From Opitutaceae bacterium (GTDB taxonomy: Bacteria; Verrucomicrobiota; Verrucomicrobiia; Opitutales; Opitutaceae): 36,687 bases of DNA. This document shows positions 7,627 through 15,400 of this stretch, one piece after another. The DNA lies in contig JACSRI010000101.1 in NCBI GenBank assembly GCA_014879845.1, forward strand, positions 1-36,687, read 5' to 3'. Below the pieces are notes generated by a model, which saw nothing but the letters and a program-made list of their open reading frames with translations, was not told the origin of the DNA and searched no databases. The stretch's first letter is position 1. Each line of letters opens with the position of its first letter. The position numbers were made by a program, and so were the translations under genes.

Positions 7627-7668
7627 ACGCGGCTCGGCCGGAGGCCTCGCCCTACCCGCGAGCCGCGT
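7627..7668. repeat. Hairpin between convergent ogt and ribB; carries the GCCTCGCCCTACC repeat
   Basis: ACGCGGCTCG at 7627-7636 is exactly complementary to CGAGCCGCGT at 7659-7668. The 22-base loop contains GCCTCGCCCTACC (7644-7656), found identically at 12719-12731. It sits between the stops of two convergent genes (7577 and 7675) and could end transcription in both directions, although no T-tract is present. Confidence 0.55.
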
Positions 7669-7674
7669 GATCGC

Positions 7675-8799
7675 TCATGAACCCGCGCCCAGCGGCACGT
7701 GCTCGACGATCTCGAGGCCGAAGCCCTCGAGCGCGACGACGCGGCGTTTGCGGCTGGTGAGCAGGCGGATCTTCTTCAGTCCGAGATTGGCGAGGATCTG
7801 CGCTCCGATGCCGTAGTCGCGCAGGCCGCGGCTGACTGCGCCGCCCGGCGCCTTGCTCGCGGCGCCGTCGGCCGTCGTCTCCGCCGGCACGCGCATGGTC
7901 GGGTCCTGCATGTAGACGAGCGCGCCGCGGCCGGCCGCGCGGATCTGGCGCAGGGCCTCGGTGAGCGACGCGTGCCCCTCCTCGCCGCGCGCGTGGAAGA
8001 CGTCGGAGAGGACATTTTCCACCTGCACACGCACCAGCGTGGGCGAGGCGTCGAGCTGGCCGAGTGTCAGGACAGTGTGGACACGCTGGTCGAAACGACT
8101 GCGGAACTTGTGCGCGGTGAACTCGCCGTACTCGGAGGCGAAGGGCCGCGAGTCGATCCGCTCGACCAACTGTTCGCGCGCCAGGCGATACTGGATCAAC
8201 TGCGCGACCGAGATCATGGGCATGCCGAAGCGCTTGCGAAACTCGATGAGCTCAGGCAGGCGCGCCATCGAGCCGTCCTCGTTGAGGACTTCGCAAATCG
8301 CGGCGCACGGTGCGAGGCCCGCGAGCGAGACGAGGTCGACCGCGCCTTCGGTGTGGCCGGCGCGCTCGAGCACGCCGCCCGGACGGGCGCGCAGCGGAAA
8401 GACGTGTCCCGGCTGCACGAGGTCGTTGGCCGTCGTCGCGGGATCGGCGAGCAGGCGCACGGTGCGCGCGCGGTCGTGCGCGCTGATGCCCGTGGAGATG
8501 CCCTCGGCCGCGTCGACCGAGACGGTGAAGGCCGTGCGGAACGATTCGCGGTTGGCCGGCGACATGTCGCCGATGCCGAGGCGCTTGAGGCCGTGCTCGA
8601 TCATGGGCACGCAGAGCAGGCCGCGCGCGTGGCGGATCATGACGTTTATCGTCTCGGGCGTGGCGAGTTGCGCGGCCATGATGAGGTCCCCCTCGTTCTC
8701 GCGGTCGGCGTCGTCAGCCATGATGACGATGCGTCCGGCGGCGATGGCATCGATCGCGGTCTCGATGGAGTCGAAGGGAGAGTCGGCGGCGTCGCTCAT
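7675..8799 (-). CDS. ribB: 3,4-dihydroxy-2-butanone 4-phosphate synthase with degenerate GTP cyclohydrolase II domain
   Basis: The ATG at 8799 (MSDAADSPFDSIETA) gives 374 residues; the longer open frame upstream is not family-like. The N-terminal RibB domain (about 1-205) is intact: DDADRENEGDL, RHARGLLCVPM, TGISAHDRARTV, and GHVFPLRARPGG followed by GHTEGAVDL. It converts ribulose 5-phosphate to dihydroxybutanone phosphate for riboflavin synthesis. The C-terminal part has the GTP cyclohydrolase II fold signature (FDQRVHTVLTLG and RDYGIGAQILANLGLKKIRL), but the zinc-binding cysteines are gone (VQVENVLSDVFHARG where HSECLTGDVFGS-x-RCDC is expected) and the GRGIGL loop is replaced. A separate RibA is therefore expected elsewhere. 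Divergent from the amylase gene. Confidence 0.92.
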   Translation of the reverse strand: MSDAADSPFDSIETAIDAIAAGRIVIMADDADRENEGDLIMAAQLATPETINVMIRHARGLLCVPMIEHGLKRLGIGDMSPANRESFRTAFTVSVDAAEGISTGISAHDRARTVRLLADPATTANDLVQPGHVFPLRARPGGVLERAGHTEGAVDLVSLAGLAPCAAICEVLNEDGSMARLPELIEFRKRFGMPMISVAQLIQYRLAREQLVERIDSRPFASEYGEFTAHKFRSRFDQRVHTVLTLGQLDASPTLVRVQVENVLSDVFHARGEEGHASLTEALRQIRAAGRGALVYMQDPTMRVPAETTADGAASKAPGGAVSRGLRDYGIGAQILANLGLKKIRLLTSRKRRVVALEGFGLEIVEHVPLGAGS

Positions 8800-8973
8800 G
8801 GAAACGCGCACCATCGGCGCGGGCGGCGTCGCGGTCAATCCCATCGCCCGCCTGTGCCGGCAAGGTTTCTCCAACAAATCGCGGTTTTCTTCGGCCCGGC
8901 CCGATGGCCACCGAAGGCCCGGGCCACAGCCTCGGAATCGTCGCCACCCCGACGCGCTCATCCCGCTCCGACC

Positions 8974-11475
8974 ATGGACGCTCCGCGCCTTCATCACCCC
9001 GTCGTCGCCCTGTTTCTCGCCGCCGCGCTGCTCGCCGCCCGCCTCGCCGGCTCGAGTTGCACGATCTCACCGGCCGCACGGGTCGCGGGCGAGCCCGTCA
9101 CCGTGATCTACGACAAGACCGGGGGCCCGCTCGCCGCCTCGGCCAATATCCGCCTGCACCGCGGCATGAATGGCTGGTCGCCCGTCGCCTCGCCCGATCC
9201 GCAGATGACGCGCGACCCGGTGGGCGGCACGTACTCGTGGACGTTTCTCGCGCCCGAGTCGGCGTGGTCGATCGACGTCGCGTTCAACAGCGTCGAGTCG
9301 CCCACGCTCTGGGACAACAACGGCGGGCAGGACTGGCACTTCGAGGTCGCCGCCGCGACACCGCCGGAGGAGGTGCCGGGCCCCGCGCCGCTGCCGGAGG
9401 GCGCGAGCCCGGCCGGCGTGATGATGCAGGGCTTTTATTGGGATGTGCCGGCCGGCGGCACGTGGTACGACTTCCTCGCCTCCAAGGCGGCCGCGCTACG
9501 CGACATGCGCGACGGCCAGGGCATCGACCGCATCTGGTTCCCGCCGCCGAGCAAGGGCCAGAGCGGCGCGCTCTCGATGGGGTATGACCCCTACGACTAC
9601 TACGACCTCGGCACCTATTTCCAGAAGGGCACGACCGCCGGGCGCTTCGGCACGCAGGCGCAGCTGAGAGCCGCGATCGCCGCCTATCACGCGCAGGGCA
9701 TCGCCGTGCTCGCGGACATCGTCTGCAACCACCGCTCGGGCGGCGCGTCCGAGGCCAATCCCAACACGGGTGGCTCGACCTACAACGACTTCAGCGGCGT
9801 CGCGAGCGGCCGGGCTACGTGGCGCTACGACCAGTTTCATCCGTCGACCTACGAGCACAGCGACGACATGGCATTCGGCGACTTCCAGGATGTGTGCCTG
9901 GCGGAGGCGACGCCGGATGTCGTGGGATGGCCACGACGCGACCTGATCGACTGGCTCGTGTGGCTGCGCGACCCGACCAACGCGGGTTTCGACGGCTGGC
10001 GGCTCGATCTCGCCCAGGGATACCGGCCGTCGTTCGCGGCCGAGCTGCGGCGCACCACGGGCGACAGCTTCGCCGTGATGGAGAAGTGGGACACCAGCAC
10101 GCGCAACCTCGAGGCGCACGTCGTGGCGGCCGGCGGCACGGCCACGTTTGACTTTGCCGGCTATTACACCTTGCGCGACATCTGCCTGTCGCCCGCGACC
10201 GCCGACCTGCGCACCCTGCTCGACCCGGCGAAGGTCTACGCGACGAAAAACCCGGCGAAGGCGGTCACGTTCTGTGAGAACCACGACACCGACAAGGAGC
10301 CGACTCAGTACCTGCAGAACAAGATGCTCTCCTATGCCTTCATCCTCACCTACGAGGGTTACCCCTGCCTGTTCTGGCGCGATTACTTCGACTATGGCCT
10401 GGCCACGCTCGGCGGGCAGAGCGGCAACGGCATCGACGCGCTCGTGTGGGTGCGTGGCGCTCTCGCGGCCGGGCGACCCGATCTCGAGATGCTGAACGAC
10501 GACGCACGCGACCTGCTCGTGTACGGCACGATCGCCGGCTCGCGCAGCGCGCCCGGCTACATCGCCGCGTTCAATCTCGACGCGACCTCGGCGCGCACGG
10601 CGACGATCACGACGACCAACGCGCGGCTGCACGGCCAGACGCTGCGCTGCTACGCGTGGTACTCCTACGCGAGCGGCGGCAATGTGCAGCCGGCCGACGT
10701 CGCCTGTGATGCGACCGGCGGCGCGACGATCACCGTGCCGCCGCTCGGCTACGCGGTCTACGGTCCGGCCACGCTGCTGGGCGCACCACCCGCGATCACG
10801 ATGCAGCCGGCCGCACAGGTGGTCACCGCCGGCAACGCCGCGACGTTCAGCGTGACCGTCGCCAGCGACTATCCTCTCACGTATCAGTGGCGCCTCGACG
10901 GCGTGGCCATCGACGGTGCGACATCGCCGGCCTATACGCTGCCGCGCGCGCAGGCGTTTCAGGCCGGAAGCTATACCGTGGCCGTGTCGGATGGCATCGA
11001 CACCGTCGTAAGCGAACCCGCGACGCTCGACGTGCAGCCAGCGCCGGCCTCGGACGGCCGATTGGTCAACATCTCCACGCGCGGTTTCGTCGGCGCCGGC
11101 AGCGAGGTGATGATCCCGGGTTTCGTCGTCTCGAGCGAGGGGCCGCGCACGCTGCTCATCCGCGGCGTGGGGCCGGGGCTCGCGCGCTTTGGCGTGCCGG
11201 GCACGCTCGCCGATCCGGTGCTCCTTGTCTACGAGAAGGTCGCGGGCAATCCACCGACCGACCAGCTCATCCTCACCAACGACAACTGGGACGGACTCGC
11301 CGGCTCGGCGACGACCGCGAGCGTGGCGGCGTCGCTCGGCGCGTTTTCGCTGCCGGCCGGCAGCGCGGATGCGGCGTTTGTCGTCACGCTCCCGCCCGGC
11401 GCCTACACGGCGGTCGTGCGGGGCAAGGACGACGCCACGGGCACCGCGCTGGCCGAGGTCTACCTCGTGCCGTAG
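8974..11475 (+). CDS. Secreted GH13 alpha-amylase with starch-binding-like, Ig-like and C-terminal accessory domains
   Basis: The ATG at 8974 gives 833 residues with a signal peptide (hydrophobic 9-25). Residues about 30-125 form a beta-sandwich resembling CBM25/26-type starch-binding modules (VYDKTGGPLA, HRGMNGW, WDNNGGQDWHF). The GH13 barrel (about 148-560) carries region I DIVCNH (248-253), region II FDGWRLDLAQGY with nucleophile Asp345, acid/base Glu370 in AVMEKWD, and region IV FCENHDTD with Asp438. It hydrolyses internal alpha-1,4 glucan bonds outside the cytoplasm. An Ig-like domain (about 605-690) follows, then a final ~135-residue domain (NISTRGFVGAGSEVMIPGF, LLIRGVGPGL) that I associate with exported Opitutaceae proteins. 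It has no visible operon partner and diverges from ribB. Confidence 0.93.
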   Translation: MDAPRLHHPVVALFLAAALLAARLAGSSCTISPAARVAGEPVTVIYDKTGGPLAASANIRLHRGMNGWSPVASPDPQMTRDPVGGTYSWTFLAPESAWSIDVAFNSVESPTLWDNNGGQDWHFEVAAATPPEEVPGPAPLPEGASPAGVMMQGFYWDVPAGGTWYDFLASKAAALRDMRDGQGIDRIWFPPPSKGQSGALSMGYDPYDYYDLGTYFQKGTTAGRFGTQAQLRAAIAAYHAQGIAVLADIVCNHRSGGASEANPNTGGSTYNDFSGVASGRATWRYDQFHPSTYEHSDDMAFGDFQDVCLAEATPDVVGWPRRDLIDWLVWLRDPTNAGFDGWRLDLAQGYRPSFAAELRRTTGDSFAVMEKWDTSTRNLEAHVVAAGGTATFDFAGYYTLRDICLSPATADLRTLLDPAKVYATKNPAKAVTFCENHDTDKEPTQYLQNKMLSYAFILTYEGYPCLFWRDYFDYGLATLGGQSGNGIDALVWVRGALAAGRPDLEMLNDDARDLLVYGTIAGSRSAPGYIAAFNLDATSARTATITTTNARLHGQTLRCYAWYSYASGGNVQPADVACDATGGATITVPPLGYAVYGPATLLGAPPAITMQPAAQVVTAGNAATFSVTVASDYPLTYQWRLDGVAIDGATSPAYTLPRAQAFQAGSYTVAVSDGIDTVVSEPATLDVQPAPASDGRLVNISTRGFVGAGSEVMIPGFVVSSEGPRTLLIRGVGPGLARFGVPGTLADPVLLVYEKVAGNPPTDQLILTNDNWDGLAGSATTASVAASLGAFSLPAGSADAAFVVTLPPGAYTAVVRGKDDATGTALAEVYLVP

Positions 11476-11671
11476 GGCCGGCGTTTTCCGCCGACCGCGG
11501 GAAACAGACTCAACTCGCGCACAACCCGTCTCATTCCCGGCGGGGCCGCTTCGGACTACGCTGCGAGCCTGCGCTTACCCCGACCGCACGCCACCGCGTG
11601 CGCGGGAACCATTGTTCGAGCGCAGGCTGCATTTCCACCACGCACGAATCCCGATTTCGTTCACCCACTCC

Positions 11672-12661
11672 ATGAAGCTCAAGATCGTCGGCAACCCGCT
11701 CCCCAACATCCCGTGGCAGCCCCGTCCGAAGGGCAACTCGGACCTGCTCTGGCGCTACTCCAAGAACCCGGTCATCGGCCGCCGCCCGCTCCCGCACGTG
11801 ACGGGCATCTACAACAGCGCCGTCGTGCCGTGGAAGAAGGGCTTCATCGGCGTGTTTCGCACCGAGGGCATGTCGCGCGTGCCGCACCTGCACGTCGGCC
11901 GCAGCCCGGACGGCTACAAGTTCACCTTCGAGCCGAAGCCGATCGTGCTGAAAAACGCCGACCCGGAGGTCACGCGTTTTGAATACGCCTACGATCCGCG
12001 CGTCACCGAGATCGAGGGCGTGCACTACATCACCTGGTGCAACGGCTACCACGGCCCGACCATCGGCATCGCGCGGACGACGGACTTCGAGAACTTCGAG
12101 CAGCTCGAGAACGCCTACCTGCCCTACAACCGCAACGGCGTGCTCTTCCCGCGCAAGATCAACGGCAAGTTCCTCATGCTCTCGCGCCCGTCCGACACGG
12201 GGCACACGCCCTTCGGCGACATCTTCACGAGCGAAAGCCCGGACCTCGTCTACTGGGGCAAGCACCGCCACGTCATGGGCCGCGGCTGGCCGTGGTTCCA
12301 GGGCACGAAGATCGGAGCCGGCCCGTCGCCGATCGAGACGAGCGAGGGCTGGCTGTTGATCTACCACGCCGTGACCGGCACCTGCAACGGCTTCGTCTAC
12401 TCGATGAGCGCGATGCTCCTCGACCTCGAGCAGCCGTGGAAGGTCATCGCCTCGGCCAACCAGGCGCTGCTGTGCCCGGAAGCCGAATACGAGCTGCAGG
12501 GTTTCGTCCCCGGCGTGTGCTTCCCGGTGGGCTGCCTGTGCGACGCCAAGACCGGCCGCCTCGCGATCTACTACGGAGCGGCCGACACCTTCTCGGCCCT
12601 GTGCTTCGGCAACGTGCACGACATCGTGCAGTTCGTGAAGGACAACCCGCTCAAGCGCTAA
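11672..12661 (+). CDS. GH130 phosphorylase, probably beta-1,4-mannooligosaccharide phosphorylase
   Basis: The ATG at 11672 gives 329 residues, the usual GH130 length, with no signal peptide, so it acts in the cytoplasm. The five-bladed propeller fold is indicated by SKNPVIGRR near the N-terminus, GIYNSAVV, the catalytic Asp108 in FEYAYDPRVTEIEG, GRGWPWFQGTKIGAGPSPIE, and EGWLLIYHAV. GH130 enzymes cleave beta-mannosides with inorganic phosphate, giving mannose 1-phosphate and saving ATP. Exact acceptor specificity (mannose, glucose or N-acetylglucosamine) cannot be read from sequence. It is followed 82 bases later by a GH2 beta-mannosidase, which supports a beta-mannoside substrate. Confidence 0.9.
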   Translation: MKLKIVGNPLPNIPWQPRPKGNSDLLWRYSKNPVIGRRPLPHVTGIYNSAVVPWKKGFIGVFRTEGMSRVPHLHVGRSPDGYKFTFEPKPIVLKNADPEVTRFEYAYDPRVTEIEGVHYITWCNGYHGPTIGIARTTDFENFEQLENAYLPYNRNGVLFPRKINGKFLMLSRPSDTGHTPFGDIFTSESPDLVYWGKHRHVMGRGWPWFQGTKIGAGPSPIETSEGWLLIYHAVTGTCNGFVYSMSAMLLDLEQPWKVIASANQALLCPEAEYELQGFVPGVCFPVGCLCDAKTGRLAIYYGAADTFSALCFGNVHDIVQFVKDNPLKR

Positions 12662-12697
12662 GCCCCAGGCGGAGCCTCGCAGGTAGACCCTCCGGGT

Positions 12698-12731
12698 GAG
12701 CCGCGGCTCGGCGAGGACGCCTCGCCCTACC
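12698..12731. repeat. Palindromic element between GH130 and beta-mannosidase genes
   Basis: GAGCCGCGGCTC (12698-12709) is a perfect 12-base palindrome, followed by GGCGAGG-ACG-CCTCGCC (12710-12726), a hairpin with a 7-bp stem. The final GCCTCGCCCTACC (12719-12731) is identical to 7644-7656, marking a dispersed repeat. It occupies most of the gap between the two genes and could adjust expression of the second. Confidence 0.55.
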
Positions 12732-12743
12732 TTCGATCCCACC

Positions 12744-15248
12744 ATGCGCGTCCTCCCGCTCGCCCCCGTCTCCTGGCAGTTTCGCGACGCGACCCGGCGC
12801 TCGCCGTGGCGTGCCGCCGTCGTCCCCGGCTGCGTCCATCGCGACCTCCGCCGGCACGAGCTCATCCCGGATCCGTTCTGGGGCACCAACGAGGAGAAAC
12901 TCCAGTGGATCGAGGAGCGTGACTGGGAGTACCGCACCCGGTTCACCGTGTCTGCGGCCATGCTCGACGAGGAGGTCGTAGAGCTTGTCGCCGACGGCCT
13001 CGACACCGTCGCGACCGTGCTGCTCAACGGCCGCAAGGTCGCGCGCACGGAAAACATGTTCCTCGGCTACCGCTGGAACGTGGCCGGCCTGCTCCGGAAG
13101 GGACGCAACGAGCTGACCATCCGCTTCGCCAGCGCGATGGACTACATCCGCGCGCACCGCACCGAGCACCAGCCGCGGGAGTTCAACGACCCGGTCGGTC
13201 GCTGCACGGTCATCCGCAAGCAACAGTGCCAGTTCGGCTGGGACTGGGGACCGCGCTTCGTCACCGCCGGCATCTGCGGCGACATCCGCCTCGAGGCGTG
13301 GACGGGCAACCGCCTGGAGAGCGTGCGCGTGGCGCAGGATCACCGCGCGGACGGCTCGGTCGCGCTGCTGCTTTCGCCCGAACTCGCGCGGGCGGACTCC
13401 ACCGTGACCGTGCGATGGCAGCTCACGCTGGGCACGGCCTGCGCCGCGACCGGCCAGGGCACGGAGATCCTCGTGCCACATCCGCAGCTCTGGTGGCCCA
13501 ACGGCCAGGGTGAGCAGCCGCTCTATCGCCTCGAGGTGGAGGTGAGCGCCGCCGACGGCACGCTCATCGGCCGCTGGTCGCGCCGGATCGGCCTGCGCAC
13601 GATCGCGCTCGATCGCCAGCGCGACGTCTGGGGCGAGTCCTTCCGGTTTGTCGTCAACGGCCGTCCGGTCTTCGCCAAGGGCGCCAACTGGATTCCCGCG
13701 CACACCTTCGTCGCCGGCCTCACCCGCGACGACTACGCGCGCGACCTGCGCGCGGCCGCCATCGCCCACATGAACATGATCCGCGTCTGGGGCGGCGGCA
13801 TCTACGAAAGCGAGGACTTCTACGACCTGTGCGACGAGCTCGGGCTGATGGTGTGGCAGGACTTCATGTTCGCCTGCACCCTCTACCCGGGCGACGCGGC
13901 CTTCATCGACAGCTCGCGCGCCGAGGCCGTCCACCAGGTGCGCCGCCTGCGCCACCGCGCCTCCCTCGCCCTCTGGTGCGGCAACAACGAGGTGTTCGGC
14001 ATCAACCACCACGAGCTGCTCGACCCGCGGAAGAAACACCTGCTCACCCTCTACGAGGCGCTCTTCCACCACGCGCTACCCGAGGTCGTGCAGGCGCATG
14101 ACGCCATCACCGCCTACTGGCCAAGTTCACCGTGGCGCGGCGACCAAGCCGCCGACCACGCGGCCGGGGAGCAGCGCGGCGACACGCACTTCTGGGACGT
14201 CTGGCACATGCGCCACCCGGTGAAGGACTACGAGAAGTACCTCTTCCGCTTCGTCTCCGAGTTCGGCATGCAGAGCTTCCCGTCGCCGGAGTCGATGGCG
14301 GAGTTCTGCCCGCCCGACGACCGCAACATCTTCGGCCCGACCATGAAGGGCCACCAGAAGAACCGCGGCGGCAACCAGATCATTCTCGACTACATCTCGC
14401 GCCGCTACCGCTTCCCGAAGGACGAGGCCTCGCTCATCTACCTCTCCCAGCTCAACCAGGCGGACTGCATGCAGATCGGCGTCGAGCACTGGCGGCGCAA
14501 CATGCCGCGCTGCATGGGCGCGCTGTATTGGCAGCTCAACGACTGCTGGCCCGTCGCCTCGTGGAGCTCGATCGAGTTCAACGGCCGCTGGCGCGCGCTG
14601 CACCACGTGGCCCGGCGCTTCTTCGCGCCGGCGATCGCCAGCGCACACGTGCCGGGCGAGGAGTATGACATCATCGGCAACTACCGCCGCTCCTCCGTGC
14701 GCGAGGTGCATCTCTACACCTGCTACGACGCACCCACGTCGGCGCGCGGCACGCTGCGGTGGGACCTCCACCACCTCGACGGCCGCCACCTGCTCGGCGG
14801 CAGCAAGGCCGTGGCGCTGCGCCCCGGCGAGAGCGTGAAGCACAAGACCCTCGATCTGCAGAAACACCTGGAGGCGCACGGCCGCGACCATCTCTACCTT
14901 CGCGTCGCGCTCGATCTCACTCCGCCGGCCGGACGCGACCCGGCGACGCGCGTGAGCGAGGAGACGGTGTTTCTCGCGCCGCCGCGCTACCTCGCCCTGC
15001 CGCGGGCGCGCACGGCCGTCGGGATCGAGATGAAGACGGCCACGCTGGCGGCCGTGACCTTCACCTCGGACGCGCTGCAGCACCGGTTCGTCTTCGACCT
15101 GCCGGGCATCGCACACAGCGTCAGCGACAACTATTTCGAGCTCTACCCGGGCGAACCCAAGACCATCGAGGTCGCGCTCGCGCGCCCGGCGCGCGCGGTT
15201 CAACTGAAACGCGTGCTCACGCATCGTTCGCTCGTCGACAGCACCTAG
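12744..15248 (+). CDS. GH2 beta-mannosidase (cytoplasmic)
   Basis: The ATG at 12744 gives 834 residues, the normal beta-mannosidase length. An N-terminal jelly-roll contains VPGCVHRDLRRHELIPDPFWG and DWEYRTRF, both hallmarks of beta-mannosidases, and QFGWDWGPRFVTAGI. The barrel holds FAKGANWIPAHTF, MIRVWGGGIYESEDFY, acid/base Glu416 in LWCGNNE, and nucleophile Glu506 in FVSEFGMQSFPS; CMGALYWQLNDCWPV is also typical. No signal peptide is present, so it releases mannose from imported beta-1,4-manno-oligosaccharides in the cytoplasm, alongside GH130. It is likely co-transcribed with the GH130 gene upstream; the symporter downstream is 152 bases away and has its own regulatory motif. Confidence 0.93.
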   Translation: MRVLPLAPVSWQFRDATRRSPWRAAVVPGCVHRDLRRHELIPDPFWGTNEEKLQWIEERDWEYRTRFTVSAAMLDEEVVELVADGLDTVATVLLNGRKVARTENMFLGYRWNVAGLLRKGRNELTIRFASAMDYIRAHRTEHQPREFNDPVGRCTVIRKQQCQFGWDWGPRFVTAGICGDIRLEAWTGNRLESVRVAQDHRADGSVALLLSPELARADSTVTVRWQLTLGTACAATGQGTEILVPHPQLWWPNGQGEQPLYRLEVEVSAADGTLIGRWSRRIGLRTIALDRQRDVWGESFRFVVNGRPVFAKGANWIPAHTFVAGLTRDDYARDLRAAAIAHMNMIRVWGGGIYESEDFYDLCDELGLMVWQDFMFACTLYPGDAAFIDSSRAEAVHQVRRLRHRASLALWCGNNEVFGINHHELLDPRKKHLLTLYEALFHHALPEVVQAHDAITAYWPSSPWRGDQAADHAAGEQRGDTHFWDVWHMRHPVKDYEKYLFRFVSEFGMQSFPSPESMAEFCPPDDRNIFGPTMKGHQKNRGGNQIILDYISRRYRFPKDEASLIYLSQLNQADCMQIGVEHWRRNMPRCMGALYWQLNDCWPVASWSSIEFNGRWRALHHVARRFFAPAIASAHVPGEEYDIIGNYRRSSVREVHLYTCYDAPTSARGTLRWDLHHLDGRHLLGGSKAVALRPGESVKHKTLDLQKHLEAHGRDHLYLRVALDLTPPAGRDPATRVSEETVFLAPPRYLALPRARTAVGIEMKTATLAAVTFTSDALQHRFVFDLPGIAHSVSDNYFELYPGEPKTIEVALARPARAVQLKRVLTHRSLVDST

Positions 15249-15321
15249 CCGAGCTCTCACGCTGCGCCCGACTGTCCGCATGACCCCGCGCCCTCACGTC
15301 GGTCCGCACCGGAATCCACGA

Positions 15322-15365
15322 TTGACATCCCCAAATCAGACCCAACGGTGATTTAACGACAAATC
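15322..15365 (+). promoter_or_regulatory. Putative operator and promoter element for the sugar symporter
   Basis: GATTTAACGACAAATC (15350-15365) is a near-palindrome with perfect GATTT/AAATC arms, flanked by wider arms GGTGAT (15347-15352) and ATCACC (15367-15372). Its core is 13/14 identical to the element before the TonB receptor at 18436-18449. TTGACA (15322-15327) resembles a -35 box, but no good -10 box stands at 16-18 bases, so the promoter itself is uncertain. The element lies 35 bases before the symporter ATG and is AT-rich in a GC-rich setting. Confidence 0.5.
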
Positions 15366-15400
15366 GATCACCCCAGAACGCCTCAGTTCCCCATACTCCC

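Noticed and set aside
7699-8973. N-terminal extension of the amylase frame opposite ribB
   Set aside because: The translation is antisense to ribB; the ATG at 8974 is followed by a proper signal peptide.
8800-8973. FMN riboswitch upstream of ribB
   Set aside because: The region contains GC-rich imperfect inverted repeats, but I could not find the conserved RFN-element blocks in the right order, so no call is made.
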